Source: Apiospora phragmitis (Eukaryota; Ascomycota; Sordariomycetes; Amphisphaeriales; Apiosporaceae). Taken from it: a stretch of DNA of 64,000 nt. The notes beneath the pieces are model-generated. The model was not told where the DNA came from. It did not search any database and was given only the letters and a program-made list of their open reading frames with translations. Made by a program: the position numbers and the translations under genes. The stretch is from NCBI GenBank assembly GCA_038363925.1, contig JAQQWL010000002.1, forward strand, positions 1,116,001 to 1,180,000, read 5' to 3'. Below are positions 48,881-61,831 of this stretch, one piece after another. Position 1 is the first letter of the stretch. Every line of letters starts with the position of its first letter.

Positions 48881-49546
48881 GGACCGACGGCCTAGGCAAG
48901 GGGAAACCTATTAAACTAAGGGACGACTAATTAATATTTCTAAAAATACCTAAAGAACGTAGGTTATTAAAAATAAAGTTCTCTTAATTAATAATCGAGG
49001 GGGAAATACTGTTTTCCTTATTTAGTTCCTGTATTCTTTAACGAAACGCCTCCGAACGTTTTTCTATTATAACCTTTTTTATACGATAAAAACGGGCTAA
49101 GCGACCTAGGGCGGTAAATAACTATATTTATAAAAAGAATAAAGTCTTTTTTACGTCCAACTCTTCCGCCTCTAGCTTTTTTTATTAGGCAGTTAACTTC
49201 GTTAGGGCCGACGTAATAAAGGTATTATTATAAGAACGATCAACCTGAATATACTCCGAATAGCGAAATAACTTCTCGTTTATATAATAAGCCAAGTTTT
49301 AACGAAAATAACGAGTATAAGGCATGCTGGTTAGGTTACCCGTAGATTCTATATTAGCGGTAAAAGCTAAACGCGTAACAGTTTTTTTAAACCGAGATTT
49401 TTCGACACGACTAGTTATAATAAGCAGATATTATAATAAAAAAAATAATAAAGGAGGGAAACTTATTATAATTTAATAAGGCGGGAAACTAGGATATTTA
49501 TAAAGTCGATATTTTAAGGATAAAGTAATTAGAAAAGGGAGGATAG

Positions 49547-50231
49547 TATTATAACCCGACCTAATTATACGGCTAAAACCTTACTCGTTAGAATAGAACT
49601 ACTATACCTCGACTAAGCTATAAAGTTATAATTATTAACTATATTACTAGCTATATTAATATAAACTCCTTTATATTATAAAAACGCGTAAATATAATTA
49701 TAAGGATATCCTAGATAATAAAAGGATAGACCCGACCTAAGAAAGTAACTAAAAAGGGATCACGTAACGATAAGCGACTAAAATTACCGCTCTAATAAGT
49801 AAGCTAGGAGCGACGGGGTTACAACGCCCTTAAATAAGCTATTAAAATAGATTACTATAATCTAAAGGATGGATTACCGTGAGCTAATAACGGGATTACC
49901 GTAAGCCAGCGGACGACCTAATAAATTAATAAAGGAAGAAATGGATATATAATAACGGACGTTCTTTATATATTTTATATAAATACTCTTTATTTTAATA
50001 ATTAATTTAAGCATTAATTTTAATTTATTAATAAAATAAACAGCCTTAACGAAACTATTATAAATACCTTTAAACCTACGCACTTTAATTACTTTCGTTC
50101 TTATAAGCTATTACCCATTATATCAATAAAAGCGACTTCTATCGCACGTTCGGATACTCTCTCGTATTGTTAATATAAACCCTAGTACGTCTTACTAAGT
50201 TTCTTTTAAAACCTAGATAGCGTTCGTTACA
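49547..50231 (+). repeat. Element 2 3' LTR (U3 type B)
   Basis: Starts TATTATAACCCGACC after the polypurine tract and ends GCGTTCGTTACA, one of the few un-mutated LTR ends, followed by the CCTTT duplication and the continuation of Element 3. Confidence 0.92.
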
Positions 50232-50767
50232 CCTTTAATAAACTTAAAGTCTTTAAAGTATACGTTATTATTAAAAAGCTTAAGCTAAACATTATAACAA
50301 CCGTATTAAAAAAGTATTAATAATTCGAAGCTTTTTTTAATAAGAAATTAAAAATAAGCTTACCGCTTTATATACGGTGGGATTACGAGATATTATTAAA
50401 AGAAGGAAAAGAGCCTCCTTTTATACTAATTTATAAATTAAATCGGGAATATAAAGAAGCTTTAAAGGAATATATTACGGAGAACCTCGAGAAAAGAGTT
50501 ATACGCCTATTTATATCGCTAGCAGGCTTCCCTATCCTTTTCGTCTTAAAGAAAAGTAAAGATGAGAAACTTAAATAGTATATATATATTAATTATTAAA
50601 AGCTTAATGAAATTATTATTAAAAACCGGTACCTTTTACTCTTAATCGGCGATTTATAAAATAAGTTATTATATATTAAAATCTTTATAATATTTAACCT
50701 CTTTAATATATATAACCTAATCCGGATTAAAAAGAGAGAAAAGTAAAAAAACCGCGTTTTAAATTAA

Positions 50768-51490
50768 TATAATAAACGTTATCCGGGTTTTAAAAGAAAC
50801 CTAGTAAGACGTACTGGGGTTTATGTTTAATAATACGAGAGAGTATTTAAACGTGCGTTAAAAGTCCGCTTCTATTAATATAATATGTAATAGCCGTAGA
50901 AATAAAGGTAATTAAGGTGCATAGATTTAAAAGTATTCGTAATAAAGTTATTAAGGCTGTTTATTTTATTAATAGGTTAGATTAATATTTAAATTAATTA
51001 TTAAAATAAAAAGTATTTATATAAAATATATAAGGAACGTTTATTATTTATATATTTAATCCCTCTTTTATTAATATAAATACCGCTCGCGGCGGCTTAA
51101 TCGTAATTAGTATTATTTAATATTATTTAATTAAATATTATTAAATAACTCGTTAAGGCTTTATTACGTAACGTTTTTATCTCGTATCTTTACGTGATCG
51201 AATATTATTTTATTATAGTTATTAAATCTTAGCTATTTATTTCGTGCTATTCTTTAAGTATTAGTTTAAGGTGGCTATATTGCTTTTAATTATTATAATA
51301 TTAGTTATTATAATTAATAAGCTTTAATAGTTTTAATAGTTTTTTATTAATAAATAAGTCTTGCTAGTCGAAAGGCTTGTAAAGTAGTTTTCGTAATTAG
51401 TATAGCTAGTTAAGTTAGTAAGGGCCTCGGGTTATTCTAGCGCCGTTTCCGGGGTGGGGCTAGTCGTATAAGTTAAGCCTATTCGTAATA
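50768..51490 (-). repeat. Element 4 3' LTR (left; U3 type C)
   Basis: 723 bp. It shares the U5-side ~330 bp with the other LTRs but from about 51075 carries a distinct U3 (starting at AATACCGCTCGCGGCGG, ending at TAAGCCTATTCGTAATA). Confidence 0.87.
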
Positions 51491-54400
51491 TTATCCCTTC
51501 TCCTCTATTTATTTTATTTTTAAAGCAGTTATTATAAATATTTAATACGTGCCGTTATATTAAGTTTAATAGGTTCCCCTTTTTCTTTTACTTTTTCGTA
51601 TTATATATTTATTATAATATTTAATTATATTAAAAAACGTTGTTTTTTATTAAAAGCTTTTACGGTTCGTCGTTATTATTTTATTTCGTTCTTTAACGAG
51701 TTTAGTTTTAAAGTTATACCGTGCTCTCGTTACGCTTTTAAAAGGTGGAAGTGTATTATAATAGAAGGCGTCGGGAAATGTTAAGAGTGTACTCGTTCGG
51801 CCTCGGTTTACGATAAGTTAGGAGTTTTTATTTATTCTTTTAAGCGGATTTAAAAAGAGTACCGTTACCTTAGTTATAAAGAGGTTTTAACCGAGAGCGG
51901 TTTTTTAAGCTTTAAAAGCGGTATTAAAAAGAAATAAATAAGGTTATTACTCGTTTAATTCGTTTACGTAAATAAAAAGAGATAGCTCGTTTTTAAGGTA
52001 TTAAGTTAATATAATATGGCCTTCGTTTTTTAGACGAGTTAAAAGAGTAAGAGCACCGGGAGTCGGAGGCTATTATGGCCGTATAATTATATAAAAGTTT
52101 CGGCGTGATCGATTAGAATATTATAAACTTCTCTTTTTTTTAAATCTTTTTAATCCGTTTATAGCCGTGCTTTAAACGTTTAAAAAGCTTTAACGGTATT
52201 TTTCAAGTATTTTTTAAGTTTTTAAGTATTATTTTTTATAAGGTAACCTTTTTATTTAGTTTAATCGGCGCGTTCTTTTTATCTATTATTAAAAGAAGGT
52301 GAGGTTTTATTATAATACTATTTAAAAAAAAATTTAATTTTTCGATTTATATAGTCGCGATAAGTATTAACTCTTTTTTTAAAGGTGTTTTAATAATTTT
52401 TAAATTATACTTATATTTATTCGAAATAGTAATATATATATAATTTCGTTATTTATATTATTATAAGCGAACTATACTATAGGTAATAATTATATTTAAT
52501 TAATTTATTTATAATTAATATAATAATATAAGTATTATTTTAAGGTTTAATTTATTTATTCGATTTATTTATTCGTTTAGGGATAGTAAGCCGTGAACAG
52601 CTTATATTTTACACCGAGTTACGTTATAAGCGATTTTTAGAACTTAATAATAAATAGTTTATTTCGGTTAAAAATAATCGTTTTAAGTAGTTTATATTAA
52701 TTAACGATTATTTATAAGAATATATAAGCTAGGTTATTAATATCGCTAAATTTCTTATATAGTAAGAAATAGGTATATTTCGTAAATTTATCTATAATTA
52801 TTAAGATATTATCGTAACTAACCTTAGTTAAAGGTTTTTTTAATAAAGGTAATTTAATTATAAAATTAAGTGCGATTTTTTTACGCTTTATTTAGTGGTA
52901 GGATTAGTTATAATTCTTTATATAGCCGGTGTTTATTAATTTTAACCTCGTTATAAAGGTCGTATTCGTTAATAACTTTAATTACGGCTGTTTTAAGGTT
53001 TTTAAAATCGAATTACCTAGTAATTCGTTTTTAGGTTTTAAATATTCTTTAGTATCTATACGTAAGGTATTCGTGAAATTCCTTAATAAATCTTTCGCGG
53101 TATTATTTAAGGATATAGATCTTATTTCGATAAAAAACGAGGTTATTTCGTTTCTCGAGTTGATTTTTAATATAATTAATAAAATCCGGGGTTTAATTTA
53201 ATTACCGGAATTTAGAAACTTAGTCGTTATTATATTATACGAAGCTTATAATATTTAATTATTATAACGGCGTAAGGTTATTGTTTTAGTTATAGGTTAA
53301 AATAGTTCGTATCTCGAGCGGGACTTTTTCTTAATAATTCGGTTATTAGTTTAATACGTTAACATAACCGTTCTTATTACTTTTACGATAAATAATAATA
53401 AGGTTAAATTTTAATAAGAATTTAAATTATTATATTTATTATTTATTTAATTTTTTAATAGTAATAAATATCATAAAGTTTTTATAATTAATATCAACCT
53501 TTATTAGTTTTATCGTTTCGTTAAAATAGTATCTTTACTTTTTATATATTTTAATAATAACTATTAGCTCTCTATTATAAATTTAATTATTAAATTCTAA
53601 TTTATTTAGTTTTTAAAAAAAAATTATAACGGGGTATAATTTTCCGTTATTATTTCGTTAATTTAATTACCCTCCGATCGTATAGTTCGATACGTCGGTT
53701 TTAATTTTAAATAATTTAAAAGGGTTTATTATACGAAGTATTAATTCGTTAAGAATTCGCTCTTTAATATTATAAAAGGTTTAGTCTTCCTTTTTTACTT
53801 ATCGAAATAGCTCGTCCTTTTTTGTCAAGTTTATTAGAAGTATCGCTAACCTATTAAATCCGGGAGTAAATATCCGGTAATAATTAATTAATTTTAAGAA
53901 AGATTTAACTTTTATAACGTTTATAGGTATAAGCTACTCTTTAATTATTAAAAATTTAAAAGGTTCTATCCGTATTTTTTTAAGGGATATTACGTATTCT
54001 ATAAATATAACGGAATATTAATAGAGCTCGCTTTTCTTTAAATTAATTAATAGGTTAGTATTCTATAGTTTTTAAAGTACTAACTTTATATATTTTCGAT
54101 ACTATTTATCGTTCTTAAAATAAATTAAGATATTATCGAGATATATTATAATAAACTTATCGAAATATTCTTATAAAACGTAATTAATTATTATTTAAAA
54201 GTTCGTTAATATATTAATTAAGCCGAATAATATAATTTAATACTTGAAATACTCGTATTTAATTCGAAACGCGGTTTTTTATTCCTCTCCTCCTTTAATA
54301 CGAATTAGGTTATATATATTAAAGAGATTAAATATAATAAAAATCTTAATATATAATAACTTATTTTATAAATCGCTAATTAAAAGTAAAAAGTATCGGT

Positions 54401-54633
54401 TTTTAATAATAATTTCGTTAAACTTTTAATAATCGATGTATATCCGCTACTTAAGTTTCTCGTCCTTACTTTTTTTCGGAATAAAAAGTATAAGAAAGCC
54501 TATTAGCGATATAAATAATTATATAACTCCTTTCTCGAGGTTTTTTATAATATACTCTTTTAAGGCTTTTTTATATTCTTAATTTAATTTATAAATCGGT
54601 GTAAAAAAAATTCTCTTCTTTTTTTTAACGGTA

Positions 54634-56491
54634 ACGTATCCCACAAGCGAATATCCTATTTAAGCGAATGTCTCACTTTCACAAATTTCCTTATAGCCTT
54701 AACTTTTTTTTATATTCTTTTACGTCCGAAAATGCCACAACTTTAGAAAGAGAGTAATATAATTCTAACGCTTTAAGCGCTTTAAAAAGATTTAACTTTA
54801 AGCGTACGAAAAGCTGTATTAATCTATTACGTCTTATCGAAAACTTTACAGCGTAGACGAAATAGTTAACCTATACGATACGAAATACTTACAAATTTTC
54901 GAAAGCTTTTAAATTTCGGAAAATGCGATTGTTCGATATATTATTAATTTAAATACGCGATCGTTTCCTCCCCGGTTAAATAGTATAAAAGATATAGCGA
55001 ATTAATTATTTAATTTACGTAACGCGGGACGCGTCGGCGTTATTTAAGCCTTTAATTTTATACGATAATAATTAGACCTCCGGACGCGTTTTAACCGAAG
55101 AATCGATTATTAAAAAGTTTTTTATAAAAATCTCGACGTATATTACGCGTAGTTTATTTTTATACGAAATATAATTTATAAATACGAGATTTAAAAAGAG
55201 CATATTTATAATTTTAACGAGACCGGCTTTTTTATAAACTAAATCTTGTTCGAAATAATCGTAACTACTTCTGATCGACGCGGAAAGCCTAGGGTAATAT
55301 AATAAAAGAACCGGGAATAGGTTATAATTATTCAAGGCGTCGGATTATACGGTTACGCTATCCTTCCGTATATTATCTTTACCGGGAAAACGTACTTCTC
55401 TTCTTAATATAAAAACAGCCTATTACCGAAGGATTAGGTAATCGTAATTATTAAAAATAATTAAATTACGAATAAAAAAGGCGAAAACTAGATTCGACAC
55501 TTTAATTAATATATTAGGTTTTATACGAAGGGTCGTTATCGCTTCTTAGTCTTAAACGGCTACGAAAGTTACTACTCGATAACTTTTAAGCTTTATTATA
55601 AAAAGAACTCGATTATTATACTCTATATACCTTCTTATTTATCGTATAAACTCTAATCTTTTAATATCGGTTATTTTTATATATTAAAAAAGCGTATAGA
55701 AAAGAAATTAAATATTTTATACGGGCGTATATTACTTATATCTTAAAGGAGGACTTTTTATTAGCGTTTTTAAAAGCGTTCTAAGTAATTTTTACCGTTT
55801 CGAATATATAAGGAAGCTTTCAAAAAATAAGACTCGTTTTATATAATTCGGAATATATTATTTTATAATTAGATATAAAGCTACGTATTTTAATACTTTT
55901 AGGGACGTTTTTCGGCTTATTTATTCTTTAAGAATTAAAAATTTTAAATAACCCGATTAAAGTTTAATTTTAAACTAAATACGTTCGAAACCGTATCGTA
56001 TAATATTAAAATAACTTTCCGACGTTTATTTTAACTAGTTTTAATTAAATCGTAAAGGTTATAACGCATATTATATACCGAGTTACTTTTTTAAAAAGTA
56101 AGAACGCGATATTTAAAAAAGTAAATAAGATATTTAGCCGGCGCCGCCGTATAAAAAAGAAACGGCTATAAAATAAAGGATCATTTCGTATATAAATTAA
56201 AAAAGACTTATAGTTTTAAAAAGACATTAATAAATAATTATAAAACGAATCGCGTCGAAAGAGTAGTTATATAAAGATATTTAAGATACGCTTACAGCGC
56301 TATAGAATCTGCGGAGAGCCCGGGCATAATACGCGTACTTATTAAAATAATATAGAAATATTTAAAGATAAGAATTCCGATTAATTTTAATATATTAAAT
56401 ATATTATGGTAAAATTAACTTATATTTTATTAAAAAGGGTATAAAAGAATAAGATATTCGCTTATATAAGATATTCGCTTATAAGATACGT
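54634..56491 (+). mobile_element. Fot/pogo-like DNA transposon (1858 bp) inserted in Element 4
   Basis: Terminal inverted repeats of about 45 bp begin ACGTATC at the left (54634) and end in its complement at 56491, with a TA target duplication on each side (54632-54633 and 56492-56493). Each inverted repeat contains two direct copies of an AAGCGAATATC-type word. Inside, the plus strand has a long but stop-ridden coding region. Its C-terminal end keeps a CX2CX4HX4C knuckle near 56301-56342 (ICGEPGHN with first and last Cys read as Tyr), which I know from fungal Fot/pogo transposases. Size, TA target and knuckle all fit that group. Confidence 0.82.
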
Positions 56492-59330
56492 TATCTTATA
56501 ATTTTATTATATATAAAACGGTAACCCGTTTTTTAGCTTTTTATTAAAAAAGGTTTTAAATTATTAATACTTTTTTAATATAATCGTTATAATTTTCGAC
56601 TTAAATTCTTTAAAAACGACGTATATTTTTAAAACTTTAAATTTATTAAAAAGTTATTTTTTAAACCGTTACTTATTAATTAAACCTTTTTTTAATATAT
56701 TTTATTAAAATTAATTTATTTTTTAATTAATTTTAAAATTATTTACTTATAATTAAAATATTTTTAAAATTATATCGTATTTTATAACGTTCGTAATATT
56801 ATACGTAATTCGTTTATAAAAAATTTTAATATTAATTAAAAAGTTCGCGATTTTTTTTTATATTTTTTTATTATTATACGTTATAAATTCTTTATTAATA
56901 GTTTTAAGTTAATATAAAGCGTTTTTTTAAAAGAAATTAAGCTATTAATAATTCGTAATAAAATATAATTATTTTATATTTTATTATTTAATAACGTTTA
57001 AATAATAATTTTTTTTATTTTAATTATTAATATAATATAATTATAAATATTTTAATTATTTATTATTAAATATAAGGATTTATTATATCTCGTCGGGTAT
57101 CGTCTTTTAATAACCGGCGGGGGTCGTTTTTTAGCCGTTATAATAAGTTTTGTTCATTAATTACTCGTTAATAGCGACGGGTTTATACGTACGGTATTTC
57201 GAGGTTGTACGGTGGTAGCGGTGTTTAGGATCCTGTTATCGTAGTAGATCTTCTGACTTAGAAGTTCTAAGTGTTTTAAGAGCGCCGTGCGTCCGCTTTA
57301 AGCGCTCGGTAGGCTCGTAATTTCTCTTATACGTATTATAAGTATTTATTATTAATATAGTCCTTTTAATCTTATTTTTTTAAATAATATTTTCGGAATT
57401 ATTAAGGGGTTTTTTTAATTAATAGGTAAGCTCGACGGGGGTTAAGTATAATCGTTTTAACTTTCTCGATAAAATAGTCGAGGTATAGTTATTTAATAAG
57501 GTGCTTACTTATCCTTTTAAAGAACTATTCCTCCTTAAGCTTTTTTATTAAGTGCTCGGTGTAATTATTATAGATATAGCCGATTTAAGCGAGTAAAAAG
57601 TAATTATTATATATTAACGAAATTATAAAATTATTATTAATAACGTAATTTCTTTTTACTTTTTATTTTAATTTATATATAATAAGTATTTACCGTAGTT
57701 TTTATAATTCGAGAAATATAACTCTAAAGATCCCTAATTATTTATTAATATTTAAATTTCGAGGTTTCATTATTTTTATAGCGAGTTTTAATATAAATAA
57801 TTTAATAAGTTATTTAGGGTTATTTAATCGTTACTCGTTACGAATTAAGCGGTTTTTTCGATCTTTATTTCCGTTATTAACCTCGTTATTTTCTTTATTA
57901 TAACTAAATTATCGTTATATTATTACGAGGGTATACGTAATATTTTACCGTTTAAAGGTTTTAAAAAACTATTCCGTCCCTTTTTTATTTATTAAATAGT
58001 CGTAATAACCGTTATCGTAACAAGCTATTTAAAATAAATTACCGTAGGGTACGTTTAACGTATTATTAACGTTACTTTTTTTAATAGCTATAAAGGTTAG
58101 TTAACCGTTAGTAGTATTAATTTATTATTTATTTAAAACTTTTTAACAATTAATAATATTAAACGAAATATCCCTATTTTTAATAATTATAATAAATAAC
58201 GTTTTATTTTTTATTATACTTATTATATTTAATAACGTCGAAATTTATAAGTTCGCTATAATAATTATACGCCGTATTATTTTTTAATAATATATTATTA
58301 TAATAACGTAATTATTTTATATTAGTTTAAACTCGATTAATTTACCGTTATTATTCGCCTTATTTTTCGCGGCGTTATTTATATATACGAGTATTAATCT
58401 TAATAATAAACTCTAGATATAAAAAGAATTATTAAGGGTATTAAGCCGGCTTAGTTCGTTTTTAACGTTTTCTTTTAATTCTTAATAATATATTATAATT
58501 TTCGTAACTTTAATATAATTTAACTAAATTATAACGCGTCGGAACTCAACGGTATAAAAAGCGGCTAATTCTTTTTATTTAAACGTTTTTAACTCTTTTT
58601 TTACTTATCGCTTCTCGTTAAAGTTTTAGAAAAATAACTTAAAAACTTATTCGAAATTATCGTAATTTTTGAAAATTCGTTATACCTCTACGCGGTATAA
58701 CTTAACTTATTAATCGTTCTTTATTAATTCGTCTAGGTACGGTTTAAACTAGGCGAATATTTTATTTTTTAAAAATAAAGCGGCGTAAACGACTCGTTAA
58801 ATAATATCTTAAAATATTCTTTTATAAAACCGTTAATAAACTTTAATTTAAATAAAAAATCCTCGGAAATTTTTACTTATCCCGTCGAAAGCTATTAAGG
58901 AACTAATTTTTATACCTCTTTTTAAAGTAATAAAAGTTTAGATAATATTAACGGCGGTACGAAAAAGGCGTACTTTCTCGCGTAACTCGTTAATATTTAA
59001 TATTTATCTTAAGGTGTTTTTAATTAAGAATTCGTTACGGTTTTTTTTAAGTTTAATATAATAATATTAATAATTAGTACTCTCCGACTTAAATTCCTTA
59101 ATTCGCTTAGCTAATACTTACCGGGTAGGGCCGTTGTCGTTATCGTCGCTATCTACCTCTATAGCGAGACCTCGCTAAGGGGTGCTCGCGGTAGTAGCAA
59201 GGGCTTTTTTATAGCGAGGGGTATTATTAAGTCTAGGCGTAAATATAGTTCTTATAAGTATTATTATTTAAAGGTTTAAGTAATTATTCGTAAAAATAAA
59301 AATAATTAAAATATAACGAACGTTATTTAA

Positions 59331-59969
59331 TATAACGAACGCTATCTAGGTTTTAAAAGAAACCTAGTAAGACGTACTAGGGTTTATATTAATAATACGA
59401 GAAAGTATTTAAGCGTGCGATAAAAGTCGCTTTTATCGATATAATAAGTAATAGCTTATAAAAACGAAGATAACTAAAGTGCGTAAGCGTTCGAAGGTAT
59501 TTATAATAGTTTCGTTAAGGCTATTTATTTTATTAATAATTTAAAATTAATATTTAAATTAATTATTAAAGTAAAGAGTATCTATATGAAATATATAGGG
59601 AATGTTTATCGTTTATATATCTAATCTCTTCCCTTACTAATCCGTTGGATCACTTGGCTCACCCTCGCATTCCAGTGATCCGGGTGATCCCCTCGTTAGT
59701 GGGATCGCCGGCTCACTTCGTCGTCCCTGGTGATCCCCGTGATCCCTCACGTGACGTTGTCCTTGCTGCTCTTTCGGGTCGTGTCCAGCCTGCTGTTGTT
59801 CGGGATACCGTCGTCGTGGTCGCCGTGCGCTTTTGCAGTATAGGTGCGTTAATGTTGGTATAGCTGGCAGTGCGGTCGGTGGCCGTGACATCGTAGCCTG
59901 GGCGGGGTATCGTAAATCCGGCCCGGTGATTTGTGGGTCTTAGCCGTATAATTAGGTCAGGTCGTAATA
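59331..59969 (-). repeat. Solo LTR (639 bp, U3 type D) inside the Element 4 LTR
   Basis: TATAACGAACGC at the left and GTCGTAATA at the right are the family's LTR ends in inverted orientation. The target duplication is TTTAA (59326-59330) and TCCAG (59970-59974), identical if RIP transitions are allowed. The U3 half (59640-59930) is nearly free of RIP, GC-rich and full of GTGATCC words. Confidence 0.88.
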
Positions 59970-60606
59970 TCCAGGTTTTAAAAAAAATTAATAAAACGTA
60001 TTAAGGTTTATATTTAATAATATTAAAGAGTATTTAAATATATAATAAAAGTTCGTTTTTATTAATATAATATATAATAGCTATAAAAATAAAGGTAATT
60101 AAAATATAAAGATTTAAAGGTATTTATAATAAAGTTATTAAAGTTATTTATTTTATTAATAAATTAAATTAATACTTAAATTAATTATTAAAATAAAGAG
60201 TATTTATATAAAATATATAGGGAATATTTATCGTTTATATATTTAATCCTTCCTTTATTAATATAAATACCGCTCGCGGCGGTTTAATTATAATTAATAT
60301 TATTTAATATTATTTAATATTATTTAATATTATTTAATTAAGTATTATTAAATAACTCGTTAAGGTTCTACTACGCGACGTTTTTATCTCGTATTTTCAC
60401 GTAATCGAGTATTACTTTATTTTAAAATCTTAGCTATTTATTTCGTACTATCCCTTAAGTATTAATTTAACGTAACTATATTACTTTTAATTATTGTAAT
60501 ATTAGTTATTATAATTAATAAACTCCGATAATTCTAATAGTTTTTTATTAATAAACGAGTTTTATTAGCCCAGGGGCTCGTAAAATAGTTTTCGTAATTA
60601 GTATAG

Positions 60607-61275
60607 TGTAACGAACGCTATCTAAGTTTTAAAAGAAACCTAATAAAACGTACTAGGGTTTATATTAATAATACGAGAGAGTATTTAAACGTGTAATAAA
60701 AGTCGCTTTTATCGATATAATAAGTAATAGCTTATAAGAATAAAGATAATTAAAATACGTAAACGTTTAAAGGTATTTATAATATTTTTATTAAAACTGT
60801 TTATTTTATTAATAAGTTAAGATTAATATTTAAATTAATTATTAAAATATAGAGTATCTATATAAAATATATAAGGAACGTTTGTAATTATATATTTAAT
60901 CCCTCCTTTATTAATCCGTTATTAATTAGTAATCTCGCTTGAGCGCGCTCCGCGCTGCTTAGTGATCTCCCTTGATCACGCTCTGCGCTGCTTAGTGATC
61001 TCGCTTGAGCGCGCTCCGCGCTGTTTAGTGATCTCCCCTAAGCGTTTACCGTGCCACGTGACTTGTTAACGGTCGCCGTTGCTTTATAGGCGCATTCGTC
61101 CCATCGCCGGGCGTGGTGGTGTTGTCGTTACTCGTTGTTTAAGGAAGGTCTAGCTCCCTGTTGGTATAGCTGGCGGTGCGGTCCGTAGCTGTGGTATCGT
61201 AGCCTGTTCGGGGTATGGTAGTTCCGTGCCGGTAAGTGGGGTCTTTTAGCCGCATGATTAGGTCGGGTTGTAATA
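60607..61275 (-). repeat. Solo LTR (669 bp, U3 type A) inside the Element 4 LTR
   Basis: Begins TGTAACGAACGC, the un-mutated left end, and finishes GGGTTGTAATA. It is flanked by perfect TATAG duplications (60602-60606 and 61276-61280). Same U3 type as Element 1 but much less mutated in U3, so the two show before and after states of the same sequence. Confidence 0.93.
60928..61037. repeat. 33-bp tandem repeat in the solo LTR U3
   Basis: Three full copies of a 33-bp unit beginning AGTGATCTC (60928-60960, 60961-60993, 60994-61026) and a fourth partial one. The middle unit differs in a few bases (TTGATCACG for TTGAGCGCG). RIP-altered equivalents are recognisable in the Element 1 LTRs at about 37705-37845 and 44745-44870. 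Tandem U3 repeats often carry promoter or enhancer sites. Confidence 0.85.
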
Positions 61276-61831
61276 TATAGCTAGTTGAGTTAGTAAGCGC
61301 CTCGGGTTATCCTAGCGCCGTTTTCGAGGTGGGGCTAGTCGTATAAGTTAGGCTCGTTTATAATAATTAAGTATTTTAAATATTAAGTTATGCCGTTTAA
61401 TTTAATTAACGTATTAATTAACTTTTAAATAATAATTAATTACGTATTATACGAATACTTTAATAAGTTTATTATAATATATCTCGATAATATTTTAATT
61501 TACTTTAAAAACGATAAATAGTATCGAAAATATATAAAGTTAACTTAGTGCTTTAAAAGTTATAAAACGCTAATCTATTAATTAACTTAAAAAAAAGCGA
61601 ATTCTATTAACGATTCGTTACTTTTATAAAATATATAATATTTTTAAGCGAAATTTAAATAAAACCTTTAAAAATCTTAGTAATTAAAGAATAACTTACG
61701 CTTATAAACGCTATAAAAGTTAAATCCTTCTTAAGATTAGTTAATTATTACAGGATTTTTATCCCCAGGTTTAATAAGATAACGATATTTTTAACGAACT
61801 TAATAAAAAAGGATAAATTATTTTAATAAAC

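Larger units (their letters stand above)
34737..50231 (+). mobile_element. Element 2: Gypsy chromovirus (7.8 kb), interrupted by Element 1
   Basis: Plus-oriented element with LTRs 34737-35422 and 49547-50231 (686 and 685 bp). It is flanked by the 5-bp duplication CCTTT (34732-34736 and 50232-50236). A polypurine tract (49531-49546) lies directly before the 3' LTR. Internal sequence runs 35423-37391 and continues at 45099. The gap is exactly Element 1 plus one copy of its TTAAA duplication. Gene order gag, protease/RT, RNase H, integrase, chromodomain identifies a Ty3/Gypsy chromovirus. It sits inside Element 3. Confidence 0.9.
50768..61365 (-). mobile_element. Element 4: Gypsy chromovirus (about 7.4 kb net) in inverted orientation inside Element 3
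   Basis: LTRs lie at 50768-51490 and 59312-61365 (the latter split by two solo LTRs, net about 736 bp), with ATTAA duplications at 50763-50767 and 61366-61370. Removing it joins the Element 3 RT region. A polypurine tract (complement of 51491-51505) adjoins the left LTR, so transcription was leftward. It contains a 1.86-kb DNA transposon (54634-56491). Integrase-like sequence is near 52900-53200 and RT-like sequence near 54440-54500, both on the minus strand and full of stops. A less mutated patch lies at about 57100-57330. Confidence 0.85.
59312..61365 (-). repeat. Element 4 5' LTR (right; U3 type C), interrupted by two solo LTRs
   Basis: Pieces 59312-59330, 59975-60606 and 61281-61365 join into an LTR matching 50768-51490, including the CGCTCGCGGCGG word and the GCGCCTCGGGTTAT segment. 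The two gaps are solo LTRs with their own target duplications. Confidence 0.87.

Noticed and set aside
49874..50083. 69-codon minus-strand frame
   Set aside because: Lies within the Element 2 3' LTR, which does not code for protein.
52929..53201. 90-codon plus-strand frame inside Element 4
   Set aside because: It is the antisense of the RIP-degraded integrase region; the length results from AT-rich codon bias.
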